A stretch of DNA of 64,000 nt, taken from IMG/VR virus record IMGVR_UViG_3300045970_000046, positions 1 through 64,000 of that record; one strand, written 5' to 3'. A model generated the notes under the pieces. The model was not told the origin of the DNA. It searched no databases and saw nothing but the letters and a program-made list of their open reading frames with translations. Both the position numbers and the translations under genes were made by a program. Below, piece by piece: positions 21,397 to 30,348 of the stretch. The DNA comes from a virus. Each line of letters opens with the position of its first letter. Positions within the stretch are counted from its first letter, which is position 1.

Positions 21397-21845
21397 TGGA
21401 GCCGACGTTCGTTTACGGTGGTTATCATACGGCTACGAGGTACCATGACATTTCGTGCGGACACAGAGTCGTCGGCCATGAAGGCAAGTGCCGGTTCCTA
21501 CATGGTCATAATTATCGCGTGCATTTTACTTGCCGCGCTAGAAATCTGGACAGCGTTGGCCGGGTAGTAGACTTCGGTGTTATCAAAGAAGCCTTATGCA
21601 TGTGGCTAGAGGTGCATTGGGACCATAAGATGTTACTATGGGACCAAGACCAAATGTGTGCTGCGTTCGAAGTTGAGGATGTAGACTATGTTCCGGTACC
21701 GTTTAATCCAACCGCCGAGAATATGGCCGAGTATTTAGTTCGGAACGTAGCACCCGCGCAGCTTGGCGACCTAGATGTAGAATGCTTCCGCGTTACTATC
21801 GAAGAAACCTCTAAGTGCTCCGCTACCTACGAGATTCAAAAATGA
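21396..21845 (+). CDS. queD: 6-carboxy-tetrahydropterin synthase
   Basis: A 149-residue QueD, step 2 of preQ0 synthesis. The zinc/catalytic set is visible: CGHR (His23 region), GKCRFLHGHNY (catalytic Cys, two His), VHWDHKMLL and the terminal IEET glutamate. Normal length. ATG overlaps the queC stop; its own TGA overlaps the next ATG. Confidence 0.92.
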   Translation: MEPTFVYGGYHTATRYHDISCGHRVVGHEGKCRFLHGHNYRVHFTCRARNLDSVGRVVDFGVIKEALCMWLEVHWDHKMLLWDQDQMCAAFEVEDVDYVPVPFNPTAENMAEYLVRNVAPAQLGDLDVECFRVTIEETSKCSATYEIQK

Positions 21846-22723
21846 TCCGGAAGATTACCAACAGCGAAGTAAATCAATTTGCCTTTATGACGGCTGTAGA
21901 CATTGGCCTTAATCATACAGCCCCAAAGGTCTACCCTATTCCTCGTGGTGGTATTCCGGCAGCCTATGCGGTTAAGACGCATATGTCAGGTATGACGGTT
22001 GTAGATAGTCCTGAAGAGGCCACTATCTTTATCGACGACCTTATCGACTCTGGGGCTACGCAGGATAAGTACGCCGCGCAGTATCCGGGTAAGCCATTCT
22101 ACGCATTACTAGATAAACGAACACCGTCATGGAAGCAGGTGTGGATTGTCTGGCCTTGGGAAGAGACGGCTGAGTCTTCAATTGAGGATAATATTCTCCG
22201 ACTACTTGAGTATGTTGGAGAGGACGTTAGTCGTGAAGGTCTTAAGGAGACTCCTAAACGTGTTGCTAAGGCGTGGAGGGAGTGGTGCTCTGGTTACTTC
22301 CAGAAGCCGGAAGATATCTTAAAAACCTTTATCGACGGAGCTGATGGTTGTGACGAGATGGTAATTCAGAAGGACATTCCCTTCTACTCGCACTGTGAAC
22401 ACCATCTAGCTCCGTTCTTCGGAACCGTAACTATCGCCTATATCCCGAGCGGTAAGATCGTAGGTCTGTCTAAGCTGGCTAGGTTGTCTGACATCTACGC
22501 CAAGCGGTTACAGGTTCAGGAACGGTATACCAATCAGATCGCCAACGCCCTAATGGATAATCTACAGCCTAAGGGTGTCGGAGTAGTCGTTAGGGCGCGC
22601 CACCTCTGCATCGAGTCCCGAGGTGTGGACAAGCAGGGTCACTACACAGTCACCAGTGCGTTACGCGGAGTAATGCGTAGCCTTCCGGAGGCTAGGGCCG
22701 AGTTTCTCTCCCTAGCGAGATAG
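21842..22723 (+). CDS. folE: phosphoribosyltransferase fused to GTP cyclohydrolase I
   Basis: A 293-residue fusion. The N-terminal 110 residues have the PRPP-binding signature FIDDLIDSGAT (63-73) and VYPIPRGG. From about residue 112 it is a full FolE with HCEHH (184-188), GKIVGLSKL and HLCIESRGV, which converts GTP to dihydroneopterin triphosphate, step 1 of preQ0 synthesis. The PRTase part might salvage a base or attach ribose-phosphate to the deazaguanine. That is inference. Confidence 0.92.
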   Translation: MIRKITNSEVNQFAFMTAVDIGLNHTAPKVYPIPRGGIPAAYAVKTHMSGMTVVDSPEEATIFIDDLIDSGATQDKYAAQYPGKPFYALLDKRTPSWKQVWIVWPWEETAESSIEDNILRLLEYVGEDVSREGLKETPKRVAKAWREWCSGYFQKPEDILKTFIDGADGCDEMVIQKDIPFYSHCEHHLAPFFGTVTIAYIPSGKIVGLSKLARLSDIYAKRLQVQERYTNQIANALMDNLQPKGVGVVVRARHLCIESRGVDKQGHYTVTSALRGVMRSLPEARAEFLSLAR

Positions 22724-23730
22724 TGCGCCTATTCCTAGCTGCTTGTTATACTTCGAACTTCGGTAAAGTCGGTACGATTTATTCGAAGCTTACGGACGGT
22801 GAGAAGTATCACCGTGACATCTATAAGAATATCCTCGAGTCGTATCACTATATCCACAAAGAGAGTTACGTCGAAAAGATTAAGACCGATAAGCAAACCG
22901 TGTTCCTAGACTCTGGTGCGTTCTCCGCCTTTACTAAGGGTGTCGAGATCGATATACCTGAGTATTGCGACTATGTAAAACGGAACAAGGATATTATCGA
23001 GGAGGTACCTGTAGACTTTCACGGGTGGAAGGGTAATGTTCAGCTCTTCTCCGTACTCGACTGTATTGGTGACAAAGAGAAGGGTGCCGGTACTCTCCGT
23101 AATCAACAGAAGATGGAGAAGCTCGGAGTATTCCCCCTACCCTGCTTCCACTACGGAGAAGATGAAAAGTATCTAGAACATTATATTAGAAACTATCCGT
23201 ATATCACGTTAGGAGGTATGGTTCCTATCACAACTAAACAGCTCTATCACTGGCTGGATAGGATGTGGGATAAGTACCTTACAGATGAGAACGGCGTTCC
23301 GAAGGTCAAGGTGCATGGGTTCGGCTTAACAACACTAGAACTAATGACGAGGTACCCTTGGTACTCCGTGGACTCGTCGTCGTGGGTACAGATAGCGGTT
23401 CACGGTAACATACTGATCCCCGACGGTCACCTAGACGGTGTACAGATTAACCCCAACGAGATCCACACACCCGGCGACAAAATTCTCGCGATATCGTCGG
23501 ATAGTCCCCGCACCAAAGAACAATGGGCACATTACGATACCTTACCCGAACAGATGCAACAGGCTGTTCTTAAGTGTATCAATAAGACTGGTTTCGAAGT
23601 TAACAGACTACGGACCAGTGCTTATTCCAGATGGGCGTGGAACTTCTTCGCCTTTAGAGAAATCGAAAAGCGGGTTAACGCTCACGATACTATTCATTTT
23701 AAACCCGAACAGAGATTACTTTTCGGATGA
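22723..23730 (+). CDS. dpdA: DpdA-like 7-deazaguanine DNA transglycosylase
   Basis: A 335-residue protein of the tRNA-guanine transglycosylase superfamily in its phage DNA form. FLDSGAFSAF, GGMVPITTKQ and VHGFGLTTLELM ... YSVDSSSW carry the conserved Asp residues expected in the active site. DpdA enzymes swap guanine in DNA for preQ0 or a derivative. Starts with GTG 22723, overlapping the folE stop by one base, so it is coupled to the synthesis genes. Confidence 0.85.
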   Translation: MRLFLAACYTSNFGKVGTIYSKLTDGEKYHRDIYKNILESYHYIHKESYVEKIKTDKQTVFLDSGAFSAFTKGVEIDIPEYCDYVKRNKDIIEEVPVDFHGWKGNVQLFSVLDCIGDKEKGAGTLRNQQKMEKLGVFPLPCFHYGEDEKYLEHYIRNYPYITLGGMVPITTKQLYHWLDRMWDKYLTDENGVPKVKVHGFGLTTLELMTRYPWYSVDSSSWVQIAVHGNILIPDGHLDGVQINPNEIHTPGDKILAISSDSPRTKEQWAHYDTLPEQMQQAVLKCINKTGFEVNRLRTSAYSRWAWNFFAFREIEKRVNAHDTIHFKPEQRLLFG

Positions 23731-24251
23731 TATCTTGGGACTACGAAGGTTCTGAAGGTATAGGTCCTGGTCAACAGGCTTTTTGTGCTATTCCATACTG
23801 TACACGGGCAACCGAACAGCGTGGTTTATGTAACTCATGCTTTCAGGCGTGGTACCGCTATGGAATGATTGGTTTGGAAAGACGGGCTCGTCGTGTAGAG
23901 TTAGGCCTCGGTACCCGAATTATCGTTCCACTACAATTAGAGCCAGCCTTAGAGTTACTAACATCGACGTATGAAAAACTACTAGAATCTGAAGAAAACG
24001 ATAGTGAATACCAGAAGATAAGACAGTGCCTTATCAGGATATGTAAGGCAATTGGGACCATAGAACTTCGTAAAGAATATCGTCGCCAACAGAACCGTCG
24101 TAAACTTGAATATATCGCACGTTATGGTCGAAAGGCATGGTTAAAGAAACAGAGTGATAGTCAACTAGCCTATAGGCAACGTAAGATAGCTAAGGGTTGG
24201 AAAAGAACAACAGTCGACGGTCGTCAAACTTGGATAAAAGCTAATGAATAA
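23727..24251 (+). CDS. zinc-finger protein, basic C-terminus
   Basis: A 174-residue protein with an N-terminal zinc finger (CAIPYCTRATEQRGLCNSCFQAWYRYG, about residues 20-46), of a type found in phage DNA-binding proteins and beside HNH genes. Its C-terminal half is very basic. It overlaps dpdA by 4 nt and the next HNH gene by 8 nt, and may travel with that HNH gene. Confidence 0.65.
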   Translation: MISWDYEGSEGIGPGQQAFCAIPYCTRATEQRGLCNSCFQAWYRYGMIGLERRARRVELGLGTRIIVPLQLEPALELLTSTYEKLLESEENDSEYQKIRQCLIRICKAIGTIELRKEYRRQQNRRKLEYIARYGRKAWLKKQSDSQLAYRQRKIAKGWKRTTVDGRQTWIKANE

Positions 24252-24705
24252 CGATAGGCCTACATACTATTCTCGTAATCGAGAAAGATTACTAAAACAA
24301 CAAAAAGAACACTACCATAGTGAGCAGGGTCAAGCCGTAAGAAAGGCTTATGTATCTAGTGATGACTTTAGGAAAAAAGACTCAGCTTACCATAAACTTT
24401 ATCTGAAGACACCAAAAGGTAAGCTAATCGCTTATAAACGTGGGGCTAAATCTAGAGAACTTAGTTTTCTATTGACAGTAGAACAATTTAATAATCTGAT
24501 AAGCCAGTCTTGCCATTACTGCGGTGGAGAGGGAGGTGGAATCGATAGATTACATAGACATTTAGGCTATGAACTACGGAATTGTGTTCCAGCATGCTAT
24601 AGATGTAATTTAAGTAAGCATACAATGAACGAACAAGAATTTATGGAATGGATTACAAGAGTATATACACATATGGTAAGTAGTGGTAAGGTAAGGGTAG
24701 GTTAA
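24244..24705 (+). CDS. HNH endonuclease
   Basis: A 153-residue protein. CHYCGGEGGGIDRL, NCVPACYRCNLSKHTMN and EFMEW match the phage HNH family of homing-type nucleases; the long basic helical N-terminus would bind DNA. A/T-rich codon use, as for the other two HNH genes in the window. Confidence 0.85.
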   Translation: MNNDRPTYYSRNRERLLKQQKEHYHSEQGQAVRKAYVSSDDFRKKDSAYHKLYLKTPKGKLIAYKRGAKSRELSFLLTVEQFNNLISQSCHYCGGEGGGIDRLHRHLGYELRNCVPACYRCNLSKHTMNEQEFMEWITRVYTHMVSSGKVRVG

Positions 24706-24711
24706 TACTGT

Positions 24712-25707
24712 ATGAATTTAGAGGCCCTTACCTTTGCCCAAGGTGGCGTATCACGCAAAGATTTTGTTCCCTCTTTGCAGTTCTTTAACATAGCTGATGG
24801 CCGTATTCTTGGATTTAACGGTAATATCGCAATGAGTAGCCCTATCGACGTAGGGATCTCTTGTAATCCAAAAGCCATCCAGTTCATTAAAGCTATTAAG
24901 ACTTGTCGCGACCCTCAAGTTTCTATCTGGGTAACCGCGGGTAATCGCCTCGCTATTAAGAGTGGTGGGTTCACAGGATTTGTGGACTGTATCGAAGAAC
25001 ACGACTTTCCCGGTATCAAACCCGAAGGTCAGATAATCGATTTACCTACTGACGAGAACGGTCAGGGTACGTTACTTAAATCTCTTGCTATACTAGCCCC
25101 CTTTATCGCAGCAGATGCTTCACGTTCATGGGCCCGTGGTATTCTATTTCGTGGTCGCTCTGCGTACGCGACCAACAATATTATCTTAATCGAACGCTGG
25201 TTAGATGTACCCTTCCCGGTCGAGATTAACATACCGGAAGATACGGTCTACGAATTACTCCGTATCCGTGAAGAGCCGATCAAGTTACAAATTTGTGAGA
25301 ACTCGGCTACATTCCACTATAGGAACGATAGGTGGCTGCGGACCTGTCTGTACGCTACATCTTGGCCTAACCTAACACCTATTCTGGATAAACCCTGTAA
25401 TCCGACACCGATACCGTCTGGTATGCCGTATGCACTAGACGACCTTACAATCTTTACCGATGATCTACAACGTATTTACTTTCAGAAGAACAAGATGTCC
25501 ACAAAGCCGGTCGTAACTGATACGGGGGCCTTTTTCGAAGTTGAAGGTACACCTGACACCGGTTGCTACAATCTTTCTCAGTTGAAGTTACTAATGCAAG
25601 TTGCCCATACCGTAGATTGGACGTTATTCCCTGACTCTCCTTGCTTATTCTTTGGTGACCAACTTAGAGGCGCAATCGTTGGAATGCGTGAAGCTAATGA
25701 GCTGTAA
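24712..25707 (+). CDS. sliding-clamp-like protein (DNA polymerase beta-clamp type)
   Basis: A 331-residue protein. The order of elements (GRILGFNGNIAM, WARGILFRGRSAYATNNIILIERW, WPNLTPIL, FFGDQLRGAIVGMR near the C-terminus) resembles bacterial beta-clamp domains 1-3, with a length close to 360 residues. It would hold the family A polymerase on DNA. The match is from pattern reading only. Confidence 0.55.
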   Translation: MNLEALTFAQGGVSRKDFVPSLQFFNIADGRILGFNGNIAMSSPIDVGISCNPKAIQFIKAIKTCRDPQVSIWVTAGNRLAIKSGGFTGFVDCIEEHDFPGIKPEGQIIDLPTDENGQGTLLKSLAILAPFIAADASRSWARGILFRGRSAYATNNIILIERWLDVPFPVEINIPEDTVYELLRIREEPIKLQICENSATFHYRNDRWLRTCLYATSWPNLTPILDKPCNPTPIPSGMPYALDDLTIFTDDLQRIYFQKNKMSTKPVVTDTGAFFEVEGTPDTGCYNLSQLKLLMQVAHTVDWTLFPDSPCLFFGDQLRGAIVGMREANEL

Positions 25708-25787
25708 ATTCGGGCATATAAGCGGAAAAGCCCAGAATGGCGTACAATGGTGGAATGGTTAGACCTCAAACACAAGTTAGGAATCTA

Positions 25788-26012
25788 ATGATTAACGTTA
25801 ATGATGCACAGCCACCGCCTACTGGAACAGGTAAGCCTGTCTGGCCTATTGTCGTAGCCGATATGATCGAACGTAATCAAATCGGTACGAAGAAGTACGG
25901 TACTCCACTCCGAGCCTATAATGGTCGAGACGCACTTATGGACGCCTATCAGGAAGCCTTAGATCTTGTTGTGTATCTCCGGCAGTCTATTTATGAGAGG
26001 GATGGAAAGTGA
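25788..26012 (+). CDS. MazG-like small protein
   Basis: A 74-residue protein with KKYGTPLRAYNGRDALMDAYQEALDLVVYLRQ, an all-helical E/D pattern seen in MazG-like NTP pyrophosphatase domains. ATG 25788 is preferred over 25737, which has no ribosome binding site. It overlaps the next gene by 4 nt. Confidence 0.6.
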   Translation: MINVNDAQPPPTGTGKPVWPIVVADMIERNQIGTKKYGTPLRAYNGRDALMDAYQEALDLVVYLRQSIYERDGK

Positions 26013-26329
26013 GCACACTTAACGAGCTAGCTACAGCTATTAGGACCAACGCTATCAAGAAGGGGTTCTGGGACAAGGACCGTAACTTCGGTGAGATGAT
26101 TGCACTAATTCACAGTGAGGCCTCGGAAGCCCTCGAGGAACACCGTGCCGGTAAGCCGGCACTATACGTAGGTGATCATGGTAAGCCTGAAGGTTGGGCT
26201 ATCGAGATTATCGACGTTATGATTCGGTGTTTAGACACGATTGGTCCTGGTCACGACATCGACACCCTAATGCGGGCTAAGATGGAGTACAATGCCACTC
26301 GACCCAAGATGCACGGTAAAGCCTACTAA
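26009..26329 (+). CDS. MazG-like nucleotide pyrophosphohydrolase
   Basis: A 106-residue protein with LIHSEASEALEEHRAG and WAIEIIDVMIRCLD, the E-x-x-E and E-x-x-D metal motifs of MazG enzymes. It may remove dGTP or other nucleotides and help shift the pool in favour of modified DNA. GTG start at 26009. Confidence 0.75.
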   Translation: MSTLNELATAIRTNAIKKGFWDKDRNFGEMIALIHSEASEALEEHRAGKPALYVGDHGKPEGWAIEIIDVMIRCLDTIGPGHDIDTLMRAKMEYNATRPKMHGKAY

Positions 26330-26492
26330 TCGTAAGAAGCTCTATGTAGCCCATATCGGCTACACTATACCAGACCATATCTTATACATTGGGGCTTACT
26401 CTAGAAAACAGGCTTGGGTCTTAGCCCCTAAGTATAGTTCTAATATGAACGTATTTTCGATTGAAGAAAAAGGCCCTCTGGTAGAACCATAG
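26292..26492 (+). CDS. hypothetical small protein
   Basis: A 66-residue protein (KKLYVAHIGYTIPDHILYIGAYSRKQAWVLAPKY), mostly beta. ATG 26292 overlaps the previous gene by 38 nt but has GGAG at 26286-26289. It lies just before the polymerase. Function unknown. Confidence 0.6.
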   Translation: MPLDPRCTVKPTNRKKLYVAHIGYTIPDHILYIGAYSRKQAWVLAPKYSSNMNVFSIEEKGPLVEP

Positions 26493-26500
26493 GAGTATCT

Positions 26501-28612
26501 TTGTCCCGTTTCGATAGCATTGGGATGTTCTGGGAAGATGTTCGTGTCCGTAAACGTGGAGAAAGGGCCCCAAGACAGCTAGCAGAGATTCCTACAACGA
26601 ACTGGAAGCATCCCACCGAATTTCCCAATCTATCGGCAGCGCCTGCTATTTCGTTTGACTTGGAGACTTATGACCCGGAGCTACAAGATCATGGGCCCGG
26701 ATGGGGTAGAGGAAGAGGTCACATCGTCGGGTTTTCTGTCGCTGTCGAAGGTGGACATCGATGGTACTACCCTATTCGACACACAGTTAGGCCGGAAGAA
26801 AATCACCCAAATCCAGAAGGATGCCTCCTCTGGTTACGAGATACACTCGGTCGCGCGTCTCAACCGAAGATTGGGGCGAACCTTCTCTACGACGTTGGTT
26901 GGTGCCGTCAAGAGGGTATTGAGGTCGCTGGTGACCTTGTGGACATCCAATTTGGGGAAGCGCTCTTAGACGATAGGGCCCGCGTTAACTTAGATGCGAT
27001 GGCGGGTAAGTGGCTCGGTGAGTCTAAGCAGACCGATCTACTTAAGAAGTGGATCATGGACTCGTACGCACCACCTAAGGACGAGTGGCGTGGTTGTATC
27101 CACAAATCGCCACCGTCGTTGACTGGTCCTTACGGCGAAATGGACGCTGATCTACCCCTACGGATTGCACCTAAGCTTTACGACGCCCTCTGGCGCCACG
27201 GTCTGATTAATCTCTTTAGGATTGAATGTGGTCTAATTCGTATCCTAGTTGAGATGAGGTTCCGTGGTGTCTCGGTAGATGTAAACAAGGCCCAGGAGCT
27301 AAACGATAAACTCGGTATTCGTATCTTGGATGAAACCGCACAGTTACGCGAAGCTACAGGTGTTGATGTCAACGTAAATGCTTCGGCTAGTATAGCTAAG
27401 GTCTTTGATAAGTTAGGTCTTAAGTATCCTAGAACAGCATCTTCGAAACAACACCCGAAGGGTCAACCAAGCTTCCGTAAAGAGTTCTTAGAAACAGTAG
27501 ACCATCCGTCTATTGCCCTGATCCGTAACATCCGCCGTCTACATAAACTCAAAGATACTTTCATCGAGGGGTACATACTCAATGGACACGTCAACGGTAA
27601 GCTTTATTGTTCATTTCATCCTCTCCGAGGAGAGGGTGGAGGTACTATCGTTGGACGGTTCTCGTCCTCCGACCCTAATCTGCAAAATATCCCAATTAGG
27701 GATAAAGAACTTGGTAAACCGATACGTTCGATCTTTAAACCGGACGAAGGTCACAAGCAGTGGCGCAAATACGACTACTCGCAATTCCAGTTTAGGGCGC
27801 TCGTCCACTACGCCCAAGGCCCGGGGGCGGAAGAAGCGCGGATGAAGTATCGTAACGATCCCACAACCGACTATCACAACATGGTTAAGGCGACAGTCGA
27901 CGCCATGACCGGTCAGACGTGGGATCGTAGACCTATCAAGAATCTTAACTTCGGTCTAGCCTTCGGAATGGGTAACGAGAAGGCTGGTCGTTCGACAGGC
28001 CTATCAGGTAAGAAGCTTGTAGAGTTTATTGCCGCGTACCACAAAGCTGTTCCATTCTCTAAACAGACAATGCGTTGGGTCATGGAACTAGCTGAAACCG
28101 ATGGAATGGTTCCAACCATCTTAGGTCGCCAGGCTAAATATGACTTATGGGAGAAAGATGTACCGTGGGGTCAAGGAGAAGAGCTTAATCCCAAGACAGG
28201 GAAGCCTTATCCTCCTCTACCTTACGATTTGGCTATTCGCTCTTATGGGCGCGTTCGCCGAGCTTATCTTCACACGGCCCTAGCCAAACTACTCCAGGGT
28301 ACGGAAGGAGATACAATTAAGTCGGCTATGTATAAGTGCTGGACAGAAGGTGTCTACGCCTATACGGGTGTCCCACGACTAATTGTACACGACGAAGAAG
28401 ACTTCTCCGACCCGGGCGACATTCCAGAAGATGCTTGGTCTCATATGAGGCATATCATGGAAACAGCCCTACCGTTGAAAGTTCCCGTGATGTGTGGGTG
28501 TGACATCGGACCTAACTGGGGTACGACCAAAGAAACGTGCCATACCTGTGGCCACTTCTTAGCGGACGGTGAAGAATTCTTCTGTGTGAACTGTAAACCC
28601 ACGAAACAGTAA
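26501..28612 (+). CDS. family A DNA polymerase with 3'-5' exonuclease
   Basis: A 703-residue polymerase. The exonuclease motif FDLETYD (D53/E55) and polymerase motifs A (DYSQFQFR, 425-432), B (RRPIKNLNFGLAFGMG) and C (VHDE, about 628) are present. The 5' nuclease domain is absent. Motif A has Gln430 where the steric-gate Glu of E. coli Pol I is found, and motif B has Phe for Tyr. A zinc ribbon (C680, C683, C695, C698) closes the protein. A TTG start at 26501 is supported by AGGAG (26491-26495). Confidence 0.93.
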   Translation: MSRFDSIGMFWEDVRVRKRGERAPRQLAEIPTTNWKHPTEFPNLSAAPAISFDLETYDPELQDHGPGWGRGRGHIVGFSVAVEGGHRWYYPIRHTVRPEENHPNPEGCLLWLRDTLGRASQPKIGANLLYDVGWCRQEGIEVAGDLVDIQFGEALLDDRARVNLDAMAGKWLGESKQTDLLKKWIMDSYAPPKDEWRGCIHKSPPSLTGPYGEMDADLPLRIAPKLYDALWRHGLINLFRIECGLIRILVEMRFRGVSVDVNKAQELNDKLGIRILDETAQLREATGVDVNVNASASIAKVFDKLGLKYPRTASSKQHPKGQPSFRKEFLETVDHPSIALIRNIRRLHKLKDTFIEGYILNGHVNGKLYCSFHPLRGEGGGTIVGRFSSSDPNLQNIPIRDKELGKPIRSIFKPDEGHKQWRKYDYSQFQFRALVHYAQGPGAEEARMKYRNDPTTDYHNMVKATVDAMTGQTWDRRPIKNLNFGLAFGMGNEKAGRSTGLSGKKLVEFIAAYHKAVPFSKQTMRWVMELAETDGMVPTILGRQAKYDLWEKDVPWGQGEELNPKTGKPYPPLPYDLAIRSYGRVRRAYLHTALAKLLQGTEGDTIKSAMYKCWTEGVYAYTGVPRLIVHDEEDFSDPGDIPEDAWSHMRHIMETALPLKVPVMCGCDIGPNWGTTKETCHTCGHFLADGEEFFCVNCKPTKQ

Positions 28613-28655
28613 CTTAGACACTAAAAACACAACGCGCCGTCGTTTGCCAAACGGT

Positions 28656-29066
28656 TTAATTTAAAGCACTTGTACCAATATAGGGGGTGGATCTTTGGTG
28701 AGGTTCCCAGAAGATCCTTCCCTCAGTTGGAAGTAGGGCCATATAGGCCATAATTAGATTACGGGCTTGTACTTTCGTGCAGCATTTCAGGTATAACCAA
28801 CTTGCAAGATAGCCCGAACATTCTTCTAGGCTGTCCCCCATGGCCACAGATACGGCGTAGGCCTCGGCTTCGGCCTGGAATCGCGCTTCAGGACTAAACA
28901 AATAGCGGAGGCGAAAACGCCATCCGCCATATTGTACTTGATCTAAATGAACCTTTTCGTGCTCTAGTACCCAACTCGGTAGACCGTCTTTCAACCATAT
29001 ATGATTTTTGGTTAAGAACGTACTACCGGCCATTGGCATCCATTCTGGAAGCTTATGTAGTTTCAT
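28656..29066 (-). CDS. putative metallopeptidase-like protein (HExxH)
   Basis: A 136-residue protein with WVLEHEKVHLDQVQYGG and, 25 residues later, EARFQAEAEAYAV, the HExxH...E pattern of zinc peptidases. ATG 29066 has GGGGGA upstream; the longer frame from 29120 overlaps the previous gene. It ends the lysis operon and may act on the cell envelope. It has no signal peptide. Confidence 0.6.
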   Translation of the reverse strand: MKLHKLPEWMPMAGSTFLTKNHIWLKDGLPSWVLEHEKVHLDQVQYGGWRFRLRYLFSPEARFQAEAEAYAVSVAMGDSLEECSGYLASWLYLKCCTKVQARNLIMAYMALLPTEGRIFWEPHQRSTPYIGTSALN

Positions 29067-29082
29067 TAGGATCCCCCGACCC

Positions 29083-29583
29083 TTACCTAAGTGAACCAAG
29101 TCTATCCCCGATACGTGCACGCCAAGTTTCTAGATCTTTAGTAATAGCTTCCAGACGCTTCAGAGTATCTTCTATAGCTACAAGGCGCGGCCCACGTTCG
29201 GCCATAATCGCATGTAATTCTTTTAGCGAAGCGTTTACGGTCTCGTAGAGAGCTCCAACACCTTCTATTTGAAATAAGGCTACTTCCAAGTTCTTCTTAC
29301 TTTGAAACATCAGTGAACTACCTAATTCCAACCTATCGGCACGTTCTACGTGTTCATGTTTAATAAAGCGCCGTGCCATAGTCCATTCGATAAAAGCTAG
29401 GACTATAAAAGTAATGGCCAAGGCGAGAATAACATCGGTATGTTCGTTTTCTCTACCTAGAAAGACGGCCCCGAAAAGAATGCTACCGGTACTACCCATG
29501 ATAACAGCTACGGGACCACCTAGAGCTAGAATCTTTAATGTACTCAGAGGTACAGCGGCTATAGCCTCTAGATTATACTTCAT
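29083..29583 (-). CDS. two-span membrane protein with coiled coil
   Basis: A 166-residue protein. Hydrophobic segments at about 17-42 and 50-68 are followed by a long charged helix (SSLMFQSKKNLEVALFQIEGVGALYETVNASLKELHAI...). It lies in the lysis cassette next to the spanin-like gene. It may be an accessory holin or a membrane anchor. No family recognised. Confidence 0.6.
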   Translation of the reverse strand: MKYNLEAIAAVPLSTLKILALGGPVAVIMGSTGSILFGAVFLGRENEHTDVILALAITFIVLAFIEWTMARRFIKHEHVERADRLELGSSLMFQSKKNLEVALFQIEGVGALYETVNASLKELHAIMAERGPRLVAIEDTLKRLEAITKDLETWRARIGDRLGSLR

Positions 29584-29969
29584 TTCTTTAGTTCCTTAAC
29601 GACGGGCTTATCTTCGGGTAACGGGGCACCGATACGTGTGATTAGGATCGTAAGGGCGGTATGCGTATCCTCCGACGTTTCCTGAAGCTTTTCACTAAGT
29701 CTTTCGGTGACGGCTACCTGTTTAGCGAGTGTAACGTTAAACGCCGTAGCCTGCTTGTCCATGACATCTATACTGTAGTTGACAATACGGTAGATGCCGT
29801 ACATTAGGAATAGGGCGAAAAATGTAGGAAGACCAAACCGATCTAGTGTACGATACCAGAGGGGAACGTCATTCCAACGTTTCCACTTACGCTCGTTCGG
29901 TGGCTTCGCCGCGTTAGACAAAAGTTCATACCTTCCGGTTGTAGCCCCTTGCGGTTGCTCGTCGGCCAT
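29580..29969 (-). CDS. inner-membrane spanin-like protein
   Basis: A 129-residue protein with one membrane segment at about 45-66 (FGLPTFFALFLMYGIYRIV) and a helical C-terminal domain (AKQVAVTERLSEKLQETSEDTHTALTIL). This is the layout of an i-spanin, although the N-terminal tail is longer than usual. ATG 29969 follows GGAGGTGA. Partner candidate: the lipoprotein at 30087. Confidence 0.55.
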   Translation of the reverse strand: MADEQPQGATTGRYELLSNAAKPPNERKWKRWNDVPLWYRTLDRFGLPTFFALFLMYGIYRIVNYSIDVMDKQATAFNVTLAKQVAVTERLSEKLQETSEDTHTALTILITRIGAPLPEDKPVVKELKK

Positions 29970-30086
29970 AGCCTTCACCTCCAGGGGATCAAATTAAGTC
30001 AAAAAAAGGGGGGACTAAGACAACCAGTATAACCTCAAGCAGCGACACCCCTAGCGTAATAAAAGATACAATTTAGAGGCTGGGTC

Positions 30087-30317
30087 TTATTTTACCGGCT
30101 CTGGGTTAACAACACTCGGTGGAGCTAACCACCATCCCCTCGAGGCCCGGATTTTACATCTCGTCCAAGAAACATCTTCAGGACCGTGGCACCAGATTTC
30201 TAAGTCGGCATCGCTAGCTATCTGGTGGACCTGACCTTCATCCGGGAGGACGATCCTTTTCGGGCAACCCACGGATAGCAGCACCAACCCGAGCAAACCG
30301 AGCTTTTTGATCTTCAT
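30087..30317 (-). CDS. lipoprotein, outer-membrane-spanin-like
   Basis: A 76-residue protein with a signal peptide and lipobox (KLGLLGLVLLSVGC, Cys18) and a Pro-containing end (APPSVVNPEPVK). Small lipoproteins with Pro-rich tails next to a coiled-coil membrane protein are typical Rz1/o-spanins. AAGGGAG lies upstream of ATG 30317. Confidence 0.65.
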   Translation of the reverse strand: MKIKKLGLLGLVLLSVGCPKRIVLPDEGQVHQIASDADLEIWCHGPEDVSWTRCKIRASRGWWLAPPSVVNPEPVK

Positions 30318-30348
30318 CGGGACGTAACTCCCTTGTTGCAGATTCGTA

